A DNA stretch of 64,000 nucleotides from Ariolimax columbianus (GCA_036924085.1 JAVGWX010000014.1:42371556-42435555), one strand, 5' to 3'; positions 9,799 to 20,599 are shown, counted from the stretch's first letter. Program-made: numbers and translations. Notes: a model not told the origin generated them from the letters alone.

Positions 9799-11557
9799 TT
9801 ATGCATAGGTCCAGTCCATGCTTGGGTAGCTTTTCGATATGAAGCTTAGGGTAGTATCTCTCCTTTCTTTTTCAGTCTGGCAGTTTTTGTTTCCTATACC
9901 TGTTATATTTTCTACCACCTCTGGAAATATATCCTGCCTCCAGGTAGGTTTTCGTACAGTAGTGATGGGTTTTGGTGTTGTTAGTGCGTTTATGGGATCT
10001 TCGTGCATCTTTGCTTTGGCTATTTCTGCAAAAGTTTTCCGCTTTAGTTTCCCATTTCCCAAATTGTTTAGTCTCTGGTGCATTGGATGGTTAGTCAGTC
10101 TTCGGAGTTTCTCTGACTGCAGCTGGGCTCTGCAGTCTCTTCTATCGGTCATGGATTGCAGTTTTGTAATCTTTTCAAAATCTACAATAGGCGTTGACTT
10201 CATGCCTCCTGTTATAACTCTCATGGCTTGGTTTTGAAGTTTGCTAACTTTATCGAAGTTCGCCTTTGCTGTTGTTGTCAATGCCGCAATGCCATACTCG
10301 AGAACTGGTCTCACTCTTCCAGTGTACAGTTTCTTTAGTATGCTATCGTCTGCTCTCCAGCTTGTGCCAGCAAGTTTCCTCATGATTGCCATTCTTTCTC
10401 TGGCTCTCATTCGGTTTCTCTCGATCTGACTTTTCCATGTCATGCGCTGATCAAATGTGACTCCCAGATAGGTTAGGTTGTCGTTTGGCTGCAGGAATTT
10501 GCCATTTAGACTTAATTTGGTATTTTTGGGTTTTGTTGAGAGCGAGAATATTGTGCATGTGGTTTTCTCCTCGTTTATTTTGACCAGCCATGAGTTCGCC
10601 CACTCTTCCAGCGATGTTAGGGCCTGCTGCATCCGATTTCTTGCTATGGTAAGATTCTTTTCAGAGGTCCACATAGCCAGATCGTCTGCAAACATTGAGC
10701 TATGGACTCTCCTTGGTATATTCTCTGTAATGTCGTTTATATATACCAGGAAGAGTGTGGGTGACAGTACTCCCCCTTGGGGTACCTTCTGCTCGAGTGT
10801 CACCTTTTTTCTCATCTGCCCTTGTTCTTGGACTCTGGCCGTTCTTTGTTTGAGGTAGTGGTTGATCCACTTGTACATTTTCCCACAAACATCACTTCTT
10901 CTTGGCTTGACTCTAAGTCCGTCTTTCCAGACTTTGTCAAATGCCTTTTTCTAGATCCACCCAAACAGCTACTGTGTGTTTCTGTGCCTGGTAGGCATCT
11001 TCTATTTCCTGGGCTGTGAGGATGACCTGGTCCTCAGTGGATCTGTGCTGTCTAAAGCCGGCTTTCTGTGGAATTAGTATTCGTTTTTCTTCCAGATACC
11101 ACATAAGACTGGTGTTTATCATACGTTCCATCAGCTTGCCGACACAGCTCAATAGGCTGATGGGCCTGTATCCATTTGGATCTGTTTTGTCCTTTCCTGT
11201 TTTTGGTACTGGTACCAGTATTGCGTCTTTCCATGCCTGGGGTACAATTCCCCTTTTCCAGCTTTGGTTCAGGACCGATAGCAGTTTCCTCTTCGTTGTT
11301 TGGCCCAGCCCCATCAGCATTTCGTTTGTTATCCCGTCTTTTCCGGGAGATTTCCTTTTCTTTAATGTTCTCATAGCAACTTCCATTTCGCGCATTGTTA
11401 ATTTGGCCATCATGTGCTCTTCAGGTGCCGTATTCATGTTATCGTGCCCCTTTAGCTCTTCGCTAATGTCTGTATGCTTATCTGCAGGGACCTCGATGTG
11501 GTTTGCTCTGGCATAGTGATCGACAAAAGCGTTTCCGGCTTTCTTACCTGTGAGCAA
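9799..11557 (-). pseudogene. LINE B reverse transcriptase, one frameshift
   Basis: The 10937-11557 frame carries fingers and palm blocks: LKKRKSPGKDGITNEML, NGYRPISLLSCVGKLMER, AGFRQHRSTEDQ and the start of motif A, VAVWVDLEK. A frameshift near 10900-10940 moves to the 9799-10878 frame, which carries VPQGGVLSPTLFLVYINDI, the catalytic SSMFADDLAMW, LTYLGVTFDQRMTWKSQIE and a thumb region ending VLEYGIAALTTTAKANF. The RT copies the element RNA onto nicked DNA. Apart from the frameshift the catalytic residues look intact, so copy B decayed less than copy A. Confidence 0.9.
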
Positions 11558-12920
11558 GTTTTCGCCCTGCTTGATGGTAATTTGTTTGTTTTACGGGGTT
11601 TCGTCGTTCATGGCTCTGACTAGCTTCCATAGCTTGTTTCCCGTCTTTGTCCAGGTTTAGGCTTTCCGTTTTGTTTTTCCAGCTTTCTCTTGTTGTCTGC
11701 TTGAGAGTGTATTTGTATTTCGCCGTGGCGGCTTTGAGGGCGATGTTTGCCTCCATAGATTGTTCTCGCTCTGCCATGTTCCTAGCATTTGTTACTGCAT
11801 CTTCCGCTTTCTGCAACTCACCATTCCAGTAGGGCTTATAGTTTTTCCTAGCTCCTCTTGGGATGGTTTCAGTGGCGGCTTGCATTATTGCCTTGCTTAG
11901 GCTTTCCACCATGGGCTTCATTTTATTGTTTCGTGTGTTGATGGTTTCACACAGCCCATCTGTCAGGATTGCAAATCTGTCCCAGTCGGCTCGTTTGTAA
12001 TTCCAACGTGGGAGCGGTTTTGTTTCCTGTGGGCCTACTTCCATATCGATGTCTAGCCTGATCGGCCTGTGGTCGCTACCTGCCAGTTGGTTTAGCACCT
12101 GGCGGTCTATTTTATGGTGTATGTCCTGTGTGGAGAAGGCCAAATCTGGAGTCGATGTGGTAGGCCATGTTCTTGAATAGAAGCTAGGGCTATCCTCAGG
12201 CCTATTGATTAGGGAGAGATTTGTATCTATCTCCCAATCTTCCACTTCGTCATCTCTGCTGTCTGTGTCAGAGTATCCCCATCTCTCCGAGTGGCTGTTG
12301 AAATCTCCAACTACTATGCAGTTGGAGTCTCTGACCTCCATAATCGAGAGCGATAGGTCTCTATTTGGTGGTCCGTACAGATTGAAAATGCGGAGCTTTG
12401 TCTCTTGAGCCATTATGTCAACTCCTACAATTTCTGCTTGTCCGGTGTGACTGACAGGTACCGCGCTACTCGGTATGCAGTTTCTGGTCAGTATCAGGAC
12501 CCCTCCTTTGTGGCCTTCTCTATCGAGACGGAAGGTCTGGTATCCTCTGATTGAGAATTTATGATTATTGTTGAGGTGCGTTTCCTGGATACATGCCACG
12601 TCAATCTTATCTTCATGCAGGTGATGTGTTAGGGAAAGTTTTTTGTTAATGACCCCCTCCGCATTCCACTGTAGTATTTTGAGGGTCTTGAGTTTTTGGT
12701 CAATAAAAGTTGCCCCATAGCCATGTGCCTTGACTCCACGACACATGGGTGGGTGACCACCAGTAGTCAAGGGTGGGCCCCTTCGAGGCGTGAGGCCCGA
12801 CACTATCGCTGCCTGGCGGGACTCCGCAGGATGAGCGCCATGCGTTTTTCTGATCGGCTGTACTGTCCTCATGCTGCCGTTTACGTTGCACTGTTTTGTT
12901 AGGCTTGCGGTCCCGTGCAT
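11544..12920 (-). pseudogene. LINE B APE-type endonuclease and linker
   Basis: This 458-codon frame starts at an ATG (12920) and keeps the endonuclease set: LQWNAEG near residue 83, CIQETHL near 110, GYQTFRLDREGHKGGVLILT near 126, VVGDFNSH near 203 and GSDHRPIRLD near 281. A basic coiled linker follows (AERE through KYKYTLKQTTRESWKNK). The frame runs out near 11600, where the RT frame takes over, so a small frameshift separates them. The domain nicks target DNA to prime cDNA synthesis. All recognised catalytic motifs are present. Confidence 0.9.
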
Positions 12921-13447
12921 CCGATTTCAACAGGCGTTTCTGTAGGGATGCCCTCCTTAGCCTTTGGCTGTCCCCAGCCTATCTGCAAGGCAGCAGTTGT
13001 TTATGATCAGAGTTGTCTCTCTTATGGAAGTTGTCTTACCAGACTATCGAGTCTTCACTACTCGTGTCTATAGGGTGCGATGATGATATGTGAGATGATA
13101 TATGATGATATGGACTGGTTTACCCGGAAGAGAGGCAGTCCAGTGTGTCTGTACCCCATGATCATCACGTCCTGCCAGAAACGTAGCATTTGCATGTGAG
13201 TGGGGTATCTCTTTCTCCCTTTATTTTCTTGGCTTCTATGCATAGATGGTACGCCTAGCATTCCCCGCCACCTGGGATGTTGACACAGTGGGGTAGGTGT
13301 GCAATGTCCGCTGGTCTGCATCTCTTCTGCGTCCAGCATGATAGCTATATGGCTGATAGCGTACAGAGGTAGATATCGAAGCAGAAGTGCATTTAACCAG
13401 GGGACAAGCCTGGTAATGTCACAGAGATGTTGTTCGCCTAGTGTGCG

Positions 13448-13871
13448 GACAGATCTCATGGTCATTGGTTGAGTCTCGACAGTTCACAGTGAGGTGGCTG
13501 CTCTACTGTTTTCAACACCCCGACCAGGAACTAAGTCTTATGTTGGTGGTTTCGCACCCCATCGCCGTATAAGGTGAGTATCAAGCAGCTGTCCGCCCGC
13601 TTTGATCGGCGGACGGCAGAGACCTCTTTCTGCGGCTCTACCGGATAGGGCTGGGGCGCGAGCCCCAGGTCCCGAACATGTAGGAGCCTCCCATTGCAGT
13701 GGTGCTGAGATTTTGGGCGGGATTGCGGCTTACAGGGGTTCGGCCGTAATCCCCCACATGGTAGTCTCGCGCCATTGGCTTATCACCCTGGTACGTGAAC
13801 CAAAGTGTCTGCGGCTCCTCTCGATATGAGCTGGTTTTCCGTAGCAACGCCCTGTCATTAGTAGGGTAAAA
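13448..13871 (-). pseudogene. 28S rRNA 3'-end-derived head of LINE copy B
   Basis: The minus strand is a diverged copy of the last ~420 nt of 28S rRNA, homologous to 4700-5120 in copy A. Blocks include GAGGTGGCTGCTCTACTG (13491 on), TTCGGCCGTAATCC, ATTGGCTTATCACC, CCGTAGCAACGCC and AGTAGGGTAAAA (13860-13871). It lies inside the target-site duplications, so it is element sequence rather than flanking target. The 6-nt deletion next to the sarcin-ricin loop segment is shared with copy A, while CGAGAGGA of the loop is kept here and is CGAAAGGA in copy A. Confidence 0.88.
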
Positions 13872-14040
13872 AGCCACTTATTTGACTGTTATACGTTTCT
13901 TGGCAAGTGTGCAGTACTTTCCGTACGTGGAGGCGCATTCGCCAGTGTCTGCCAAACTGGACACAAGTGGGAATCGAACCCGTAACGTTGGGATTGTGAA
14001 AACCCAGCGAGTTTCACCCCTAGGTCACGCATCCATCGTC
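13872..14040 (-). mobile_element. SINE-a, tRNA-headed 5' part, split by LINE B
   Basis: On the minus strand a tRNA-like head reads GCGTGACCTAGGGGTGAAAC, then a B-box-like GGGTTCGATTCCC, followed by TGTCCAGTTTGGCAGAC and CCACGTACGGAAAGTA. The same order occurs at 44478-44686 on the plus strand. The element is interrupted at its 3' part by LINE copy B and resumes at 8986. The first 12 bases, 13872-13883, are the right target-site duplication. Confidence 0.8.
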
Positions 14041-14045
14041 TTCGG

Positions 14046-14115
<70 letters not shown>
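14046..14115. repeat. (TA)n microsatellite
   Basis: An almost pure run of TA dinucleotides with one TTTA interruption near its end. It directly follows the SINE-a head. Confidence 0.97.
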
Positions 14116-15584
14116 CGCGCAGTGCATTAACTTCACAGTCAAGCGATCTGATTTCGGTCCCCATTTATTTTTTCAAACGCGTAATGGATCCTGAGGTCGA
14201 CCCAGCCTAAATAATAGGGTACCATAAAAATCCTGGAAAGCAAACGCGGCCAGCGTGATATTGACAACATTACTTTACGTGTGCCGTTGTTCAAGAGAAA
14301 TGTGGGCCTAACACCTTATTCCCAATATGTCACAGTGGCGTGGTAACGAAATCTTGACTACATATATAAATAAATACATTACAACAATAGTTCTAAGTTT
14401 TGTTATAGCCGGGGGTGGGGTGGAAGATGAACTCAACTAAATGATCCATGGCGTGCGTCTCATATAACTTATGGCAACAAAGCCATATCCTGGCCTTTGC
14501 GCTGCAGAGCTGTATTGACTAACAGGAAAATACGCGGAATGCGAGCCACTGCAGCCTTAAAAACCATAAGTTTCGGGCAGATGGGGCTCGACAGTCTATG
14601 AAGGCGCTCATCTAGGAAAAGTTAAAATGTGATTTCAAACCTTCTGAAACCTAGCAGTAAAGATACTGGCGTCTCTTGTCGGGTCTGTCAAATGTTTCGT
14701 TGAAATCTGTTTTCTGATAATTCTGAAAGTTGGAGCAAACAAGGAAGACCGAGAGAGGGACCATACTGGATGAGCAACACATGGGATCTATATTTCTGCA
14801 CGGGCTTTGTGCTAATATCACACATCCTATTGTCTGACTAGAGGGAAAGAGCCAATGATGATGATGTAAATTAAAATACAAAATCGTGTTTCATATTTGC
14901 ACATGTGACTGACAAGTATCCAAATTGTTTGGAGACGCGCTCGTCAAATTAGTACATAACATAAATCAAAAACACCAACAAAATCAATACATTTTTTTCA
15001 TTTCATCAACCGTAATTCAACAAATTTCTTGTAACAGAATAATTCAGCAGGATCCCCAAAACACGCACACAAAACCCCCATTTTGAAATCAATATAACAG
15101 TAACGCCCAATTGCCTTCTGCTATTTTTAATATCAGCGGATTAAATGGCGCTTATCTTTTCTCAAACGATTAAAAACATCCAGAGGATTGAACGGTTCGA
15201 TGACTAAATAGGATTAGTAACATATTCACTTCCCCTAAGTGAATACAAAGTTACCAAGTCTGTTTGAGTGAACATGGCTTCCTCGGGAGCTGACAGCGTT
15301 TTGTCATGTCTCGAATAGACCTACCCCTGTTCTGTATTTATTTGTAGCGTGTACTTCTCGTCTGTCTTGGAAGCAAGGTAATACAGGGATTGAAATTGTA
15401 ATATGCTGCTCGGCCTTTTTTTCTCACTCCAATAGATGTAAAGTGGCACCCCTACTGACGGCCTCACTTAGAAAACCTGCGGACATTTACTATGGATATT
15501 ATTTCAGTGATGTGTTTTTTTTTGTTTTTTTTTAAATTTGTTTATCACGATGATGTTGCTATTCCCATGCACCACTCTCATAAG
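14116..15584. other. No gene recognised
   Basis: A short block GCAGTGCATTAACTTCACAG and TTCGGTCCCC at about 14118-14160 could be a tRNA-like SINE head, but it is too short to assign. The rest is AT-rich, with only short frames and a T-rich tract near 15515-15535. Confidence 0.5.
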
Positions 15585-15965
15585 TCTCCTTTAACGACGT
15601 ACGTTTTTGTAGGTTGTTGCTTAATACCAACAGTGAGCAAGTTTACCCTTATGTGTGTGCACTGAAAGTGGAGTTCATTTGCGGGTTACAGTAGCGTTCA
15701 TCCCATTCCGTGCTTGCTGTTAACGATTCAACGGGGTCATTCAGGCTGCTGTGCTATGCTTGGCTATATCTGCACGACTCTCAACACTACGGGGATCACG
15801 TCGATGCTCACCTAGTTAGCTAGACTGCCACGGGACTTTATTTTTCTAGGGAGAACTACTCGTACGTGGAAGTGAGGTGGAGGTTTTGGTCAGTATATTT
15901 CACCTGACCCTGAATGGCATTGTCTAATCAGTACGTTTTGCCTGACCAGGGGTTAATCTTTTCCC
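15585..15965 (+). mobile_element. SINE3 copy
   Basis: It contains GTTGTTGCTTAATACC at the start, CTACGGGGATCACGTCGATG in the middle and CAGTACGTTTTGCCTGACCAG at the end. The same order is found at 46095-46510 and on the minus strand at 20600-20937 and 57640-58021. Confidence 0.65.
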
Positions 15966-16179
15966 CCCTTTCTTGTAGGTAAATTAGTTTTATTTTTGTT
16001 GCCCCCAATAACGGTTCCAAGGATACAATTCGGCAGAGATTTACATCAATTTCTAAATCTCTTTTGTTTCCAAGAATCGACTTCACTGCAATCCGGGCAT
16101 ACCCATAGGTGCTGAAGTGCTGTCGGTAACTGTCAAAGGGTGTGAATACTTTATGGTTTATGTCGCTCAGAAATTGCAC
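15928..16179 (-). other. Unrecognised open frame next to a SINE3 end
   Basis: An 83-codon minus frame reads FLSDINHKVFTPFDSYRQHF and later DLEIDVNLCRIVSLEPL. It has the look of real protein-coding sequence with mixed hydrophobic and charged residues, and may be the remnant of a transposon or a gene fragment. I do not recognise the family. Its last codons overlap the SINE3 3' end. Confidence 0.3.
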
Positions 16180-16303
16180 ACATTTCTGTTCCGTCCTCTC
16201 TTGCGCCTCAGTCCTTTCGAACCTCGTTGGATTTCAAAACTCTCTGTCAAAGAACTGCTGAATCAACTGTTGCAGTTCCAGCATCTAACACTGCTATCTA
16301 TAT

Positions 16304-16549
16304 CTAGTATACCCAAAATGGAAGACTGTGAAGCCAGGATGCCAGCTCTTGCCCTTTACCCCAACATGACCAGGACAGAGCATCAACATCAGTCCCACCA
16401 GGTTTGATACCAACACAGCTGCAATCCCCTAATAGATATCCCTTCAGTGCCTTTCGAAGTAGGGATTGCAAGCCTGATCCCTCCCATCTTTCATTTTTAT
16501 AGTTATCGTCGGATAGATCAAATGTCCATTCTCGTGTTCCTTGCATCAT
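16304..16549 (-). pseudogene. Possible PIF/Harbinger transposase fragment
   Basis: The minus frame contains NERWEGSGLQSLLRKA then LKGYLLGDCSCVGIKPG. The pattern 'SGL...L......GYLLGD' followed by a small-residue stretch resembles the region around the second catalytic Asp of HARBI1-like DDE transposases. The context before and after does not extend the match. The call rests on one motif and is tentative. Confidence 0.4.
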
Positions 16550-16639
16550 AATTTGGATTCTACATCTATACCATGTTTTTCAAACATCTAAGGCAAGGAC
16601 GTACCTAGCAAGTTCTCGCAATCTTTTAGTCATGTGATA

Positions 16640-17260
16640 TTGAGACCAAGATGCAGCAGTGAATTAGCTGACAGCAGCCACTCATAGCTGGCTGTTTGTA
16701 TATAGAGTCAGCGAACCATAGATGGCTGTTTGCATCAGGATCAGCTAACCATAGCTGGCTGTTTGCATCAGGGCTAGCGAACCATAGCTGGCTGTTTGCA
16801 TCAGGATCAGCGAATCATAGCTGGCTGTTTGCATCAGGATCAGTGAACCATAGCTAGTTGCTTGCTTCAGGATTAGCAAACCCTATCTGGTTGCTTGCAT
16901 CAGGATTAGCGAACCCTATCTGGTTGCTTGCATCATGATTAGCGAACCACCATAGCTGGTTGCTTGCATCATGATTAGCGACCCACCATAGCTAGTTGCT
17001 TGCTTCAGGATTAGCGACCCACCAAAGCTGGTTGTGTCCATCAGAGTTAGTGAACCATATATGGCCAAAACCTCGTTCTACTTCAATATGGTGGCCTTTG
17101 AAACAGATTTCACTTGTTACTAGTGTCACAAAGGAATACGAATCTCAGTGGGAAGGCAAACCAGCTATAAAAAACTAGCTATAATCGGATAGGTCGGGCC
17201 GAAAGACGAAAATACCGCATCCTGATTGCAAACTACGACACATCGTTTCAACGTCGTTGT
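16640..17260 (+). mobile_element. Diverged SINE2 with internal 33-bp array
   Basis: The 5' part carries ATGCAGCAGTGAATTAGCTG and then about a dozen imperfect 33-36 bp units of the form CATAGCTGGCTGTTTGCATC-AGGATCAGCGAAC between about 16670 and 17050. The unit matches the short segment of SINE2 that reads CATAGCTGACTGCTA..CAGGGCCAGCGAACC. The SINE2 3' half follows (GGGAAGGCAAACC, GTCGGGCCGAAAGACG, GCAAACTACGACACATCG). The array therefore grew inside a SINE. Confidence 0.7.
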
Positions 17261-17921
17261 CAAGACACACGGAAGAGAATTGTAACGTGATATTCAACGT
17301 ACTTTAATCTTGAAGTAGTTAGGTCACATGTTGAGCATTTTGCTATGACTATGTGTCAGTGTTTTAGTTATCCTGTTATCGTCTCCATCACACACAGAAG
17401 GCATGATATTCTGAAGTGGTTGTCATAACAAACTCGAAGCAGTGGGGGTACTTAATGTTAAATGAAGATAAACATATTCTTAGTTAACGGCTCACTGACC
17501 GCAAATCGAAAAATTAAAATCGACATACAAGTTAAACCAACACTGCCATTGGCAAATCAAAGAACAAGTGAACATAATAAACAAATGACAACAAAAACAT
17601 ATACTGATGTAAGACAGTTATAAAGTGAGTGTTGAGTTGCCAGATATTACCAGGAAATGACGAAGGCGGTTTGAGTTACCATGTGCAGTTTATTAATAGG
17701 AGCAAAGCAAACATGAAAAAGTCGATATGATTACACGTATAATGAACATAAACGCAAAAAGAGCACATGTACAAACAGTCGATGAAAACATAAATTCGTT
17801 AATGGATCAGTGATCATACAGAAATAAAGTTAAAGGACAAAATGGAAACAGCCGGAAGACTTACTGTCGAAAACAAAAACAAATACCAAACAAACAAAAA
17901 TCTAGAGACACGCATAACACA
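17261..17921. other. No gene recognised
   Basis: AT-rich sequence with many A-runs and no convincing frame or repeat. Confidence 0.5.
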
Positions 17922-18175
17922 TCATACATTGTTGTCAATTCTGGAGCCCATATATTCAAAATGTGTGACCTGATCTATTTTCTCACCACCCACTGTAAAT
18001 TTATGCTGACATTGTGTTTTGTCGGTGGTCATTATCTTTGTTTTATTTATGTTGATGAACAGGTTTTGATCTTTACTATGTCCATTAACGGCTGAAAGTA
18101 GCTGCTCTAGCCCTTCTGCACTTCTTGATAGTACCACTGTGTCATCTGCGTATCGTAACTCTGGAATCTCGTACC
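17922..18175 (-). pseudogene. RTE-type LINE reverse transcriptase fragment
   Basis: The minus strand reads IPELRYADDTVVLSRSAEGL and continues to NININKTKIMTTDK-like sequence and FTVGGEKIDQVTHFEYMGS. This is the YADD catalytic box and the following fingers of an RTE/CR1-type LINE RT, distinct from copies A and B. Only about 80 codons remain. A SINE1 lies just beyond its 5' edge. Confidence 0.85.
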
Positions 18176-18249
18176 ACCCAAAATTTAGGGTGGTTTACCA
18201 GTCAGTGAAAAATATCACCAGTCAGCAATTTATTTCTACATAACAATGC

Positions 18250-18475
18250 GTATAGTAAAGTAACCCATAACATTCCTGCCGTAGGGGTGTGAGGTGTTAG
18301 CGATATCACATTTCAAAGGGTCGGCTATATGAGGGCGGTGGCCATCTCCTCTCCCTCGCCGCTTCTACTTGCCGGACTGAACCGGTACCCATTTATGGTT
18401 GGGTCGACCCGGGAACCGTTGCGGTCTGAAAAAAAAACATAGCCAGCTGTCTAACCACTGCGCTACGCGGCTCCC
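18250..18475 (-). mobile_element. SINE1 copy
   Basis: The minus strand begins GGGAGCCGCGTAGCGCAGTG-GTTAG, a Pol III A-box-like tRNA head, then a run with a poly-T interruption, CAGACCGCAACGG, AATGGGTACCGGTTCAGTCC, GATGGCCACCGCCCTCATAT and a tail TACGGCAGGAATG..TTACTTTACTA. The same layout is found at 50646-50893 and 55950-56150. Confidence 0.85.
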
Positions 18476-18589
18476 TTTTGCTACAATGACAATGTGCACC
18501 AAACCAAAATGAATTGTACTACTTACACAGTATTCACTTAATTCTTCTTAAGAACAACATGCAATGCTCTTAGAGGCATGGTGTGTGTG

Positions 18590-18945
18590 TCCTTGAACAT
18601 ACTTGGTAGTTTTAGCACTGAAGTACAATTTATCGAAGAAGAAGAAAACAAATTTGGAGGTATTGGAAAAGTTGGGGGTGAAAATAGAATTAATGACATA
18701 CATCAAGGTTAAACAGTTACGTTATTTTGGTCATATAACAAGACATATCTTCTTGTTGAAGACCATATTGGTGAGTAGGGTATGAGACAGTCGTTCAAGA
18801 GGTACACACGCTTTAAGTGGGTGGATAACATCAGGAGATGTTCTGGAAAAATCCTCTGAGATTGCAAAATTACGGCAAGAGATAGAGTACACTGGAGTTG
18901 CATTACAGCCGATCTTCGATGCGGAGATGGCACTTGAACTGAACT
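18590..18945 (+). pseudogene. LINE 3'-end fragment (RTE-like tail)
   Basis: The plus strand encodes VKQLRYFGHITRH near 18708-18746 and, after frameshifts, KITARDRVHW and LRCGDGT near 18870-18930. This is the usual C-terminal tail of RTE-type LINEs (..WFGH..R.. then ..ARDR..W). The start abuts GAAGAAGAAG near 18637. Confidence 0.6.
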
Positions 18946-19210
18946 GAATATGTATGTGTACATGTGCATGTCTGTATATATATATATATGTGTATATACA
19001 TATTCATGTTTGTTAATATGTATGACTCTTGGCAAAGCGACTGTTCTAGGATTTGTAAACCGCCTTGCTTACTAACCCAACGTATCATATTCAAATCATT
19101 CCGTGATGAGACCAGGCATGTCCTGAGTTTTTAGTTTTAGTTTGTACATGGTATGACGGCTTAAATCAGTCGAGCCAAATGTAAATACGCTAATTCGACA
19201 ACGGAAAACT

Positions 19211-20097
19211 TCGGAGCTTCAGCCGAACCACTGAGTGCGTCACTCGGAGCTTTAGCTGAGCTACTGAGTGCGTCACTCGGAGCTCCAGCCGACCCACTGA
19301 GTGCGTCACTCGGAGCTTCAGCCGAACCACTGACTGCGTCACTCGGAGCTTTAGCTGAGCTACTGAGTGCGTCACTCGGAGCTCCAGCCGACCCACTGAG
19401 TGCGTCACTAGGAGCTTCAGCCGAACCACTGAGTGCGTCACTCTGAGCTTCAGCCGATCTACTGAGTGCGTCACTCGGAGCTTTAGCTGAGCTACTGAGT
19501 GCGTCACTCGGAGATCCAGCCGACCCACTGAGTGCGTCACTCGGAGCTTCAGCATATCCACTGAGAGCGTCACTCGGAGCTTTAGCCGAACCACTGAGTA
19601 CGTCACTCGGAGCTTCAGCCGAGCTACTGAGTGCGTCACTCTGAGCTGTAGCTGAGCTACTGAGTGCGTCACTCGTAGCTCCAGCCAGTCCACTGAGTGT
19701 GTCACTCGGAGTTTCAGCCGAGCCACTGAGAGCGTCACTCAGAGCTTCAGCCGACCCACTGAGTGCGTCACTCGGAGCTTCAGCCGACACACTGAGAGCG
19801 TCACTCAGAGCTTCAGCTGACCCACTGAGTGCGTCACTCGGAGCTTCAGCAGATCCACTGAGAGCGTCACTCGGAGCTTCAACCGAACCACTGAGTGCGT
19901 CACTCGGAGCTTCAGCCAACCCACTGAGTGCGTCACTCGCAGCTTCAGCAGATCCACGGAGATCGTCACTCGGAGCTTCAGCCGAACCATTGAGTGCGTC
20001 ACTCGGAGCTTCAGCCGACCCACTGAGTGCGTCACTCGGAGCTTCAGCCGATCCACTGAGAGCGTCACTCGGAGCTTTAGCTAAGCTACTGAATGCG
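19211..20097. repeat. 33-bp minisatellite with higher-order order, about 27 units
   Basis: Units of the form GCTTCAGCCGAACCACTGAG-TGCGTCACTCGGA repeat head to tail. Three variants alternate, distinguished by TTCAGCCGAACC (A), TTTAGCTGAGCT (B) and TCCAGCCGACCC (C), and the left end runs A-B-C-A-B-C. Because 33 is divisible by three and the unit lacks stops in several frames, long frames are open on both strands, including one of 345 codons on the minus strand with an 11-residue repeat. That frame starts at GTG, with no in-frame ATG and a stop just upstream, so coding is not supported as it stands. Confidence 0.95.
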
Positions 20098-20314
20098 TGG
20101 TCTGTCTTCTTCACGTTCAGCGATGTACGTCCTGAGTGGTCTACCGGGGTCGTTGTGTATGGCAAACACAAGAATAGCAACACTGCCCCACATAACACCG
20201 GACGTGGTTATTTCGTTTGTTTAGAGCAGCACAGAAGGCGCATAACAGGGTACGGGTCTACTTTGCTGTAGTGTTTGAGTCTATTAACATGAATTCGAAG
20301 ATCTGTTAGGCACC

Positions 20315-20375
20315 CTACAAGAAACTGGTTGTATACATACTCTGCAGTCTTCTAAACCAGTATAAAGACGTAAAG
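20315..20375 (+). repeat. Short LINE 3'-terminal remnant
   Basis: The block GTATACATACTCTGCAGTCT-TCTAAACCAGTATAAA matches, in reverse, 48022-48060 and part of 51565-51600, which mark the 3' end of a CR1-like LINE. Confidence 0.5.
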
Positions 20376-20599
20376 TTAATTGAAGGGACTCAGCACAAAT
20401 GGAGGCGACTAGGTGCTGTAAAATCGGTTCTATATTAGCCATTTTCCATTTTCTCAATTGATGTACGTGTATGTTTGTATATGTACGTGTATGTGCGTGT
20501 AAGTGACAGTGTGTAGAATCATCGTTTCATCGCCATCTGTTTCGTCTGCTTACTCTGTTTTTAATGACATACCACGATTTCCATATTCGCTTGCTCGCT

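Larger units (their letters stand above)
8987..13871 (-). mobile_element. LINE copy B with 28S-derived 5' head, TSD-bounded
   Basis: This is a complete insertion unit of 4,885 bp on the minus strand. It starts at 13871 with TTTTACCCTACTAATGACAG, which is 28S-derived, and ends in a short (GAA)n tail at 9002-8987. Twelve-base direct repeats AGCCACTTATTT flank it, and SINE-a sequence resumes on both sides. The order is 28S head (13871-13448), leader (13447-12921), endonuclease, reverse transcriptase, RNase H, Cys/His knuckle, tail. At least two frameshifts and one nonsense codon make it inactive. No ORF1 is present within the bounded unit, so this lineage either dispenses with gag or relied on a relative. 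The start within 28S may reflect 5' truncation of a longer leader such as that of copy A. Confidence 0.9.

Noticed and set aside
9227..9808. 193-codon plus-strand frame
   Set aside because: It is antisense to the RNase H region of LINE copy B.
19161..20198. 345-codon minus frame as a secreted repetitive protein gene
   Set aside because: It starts at GTG, has no in-frame ATG and a stop just upstream, and the same array is open in other frames on both strands. I kept it only as a minisatellite and noted the coding option as a finding.
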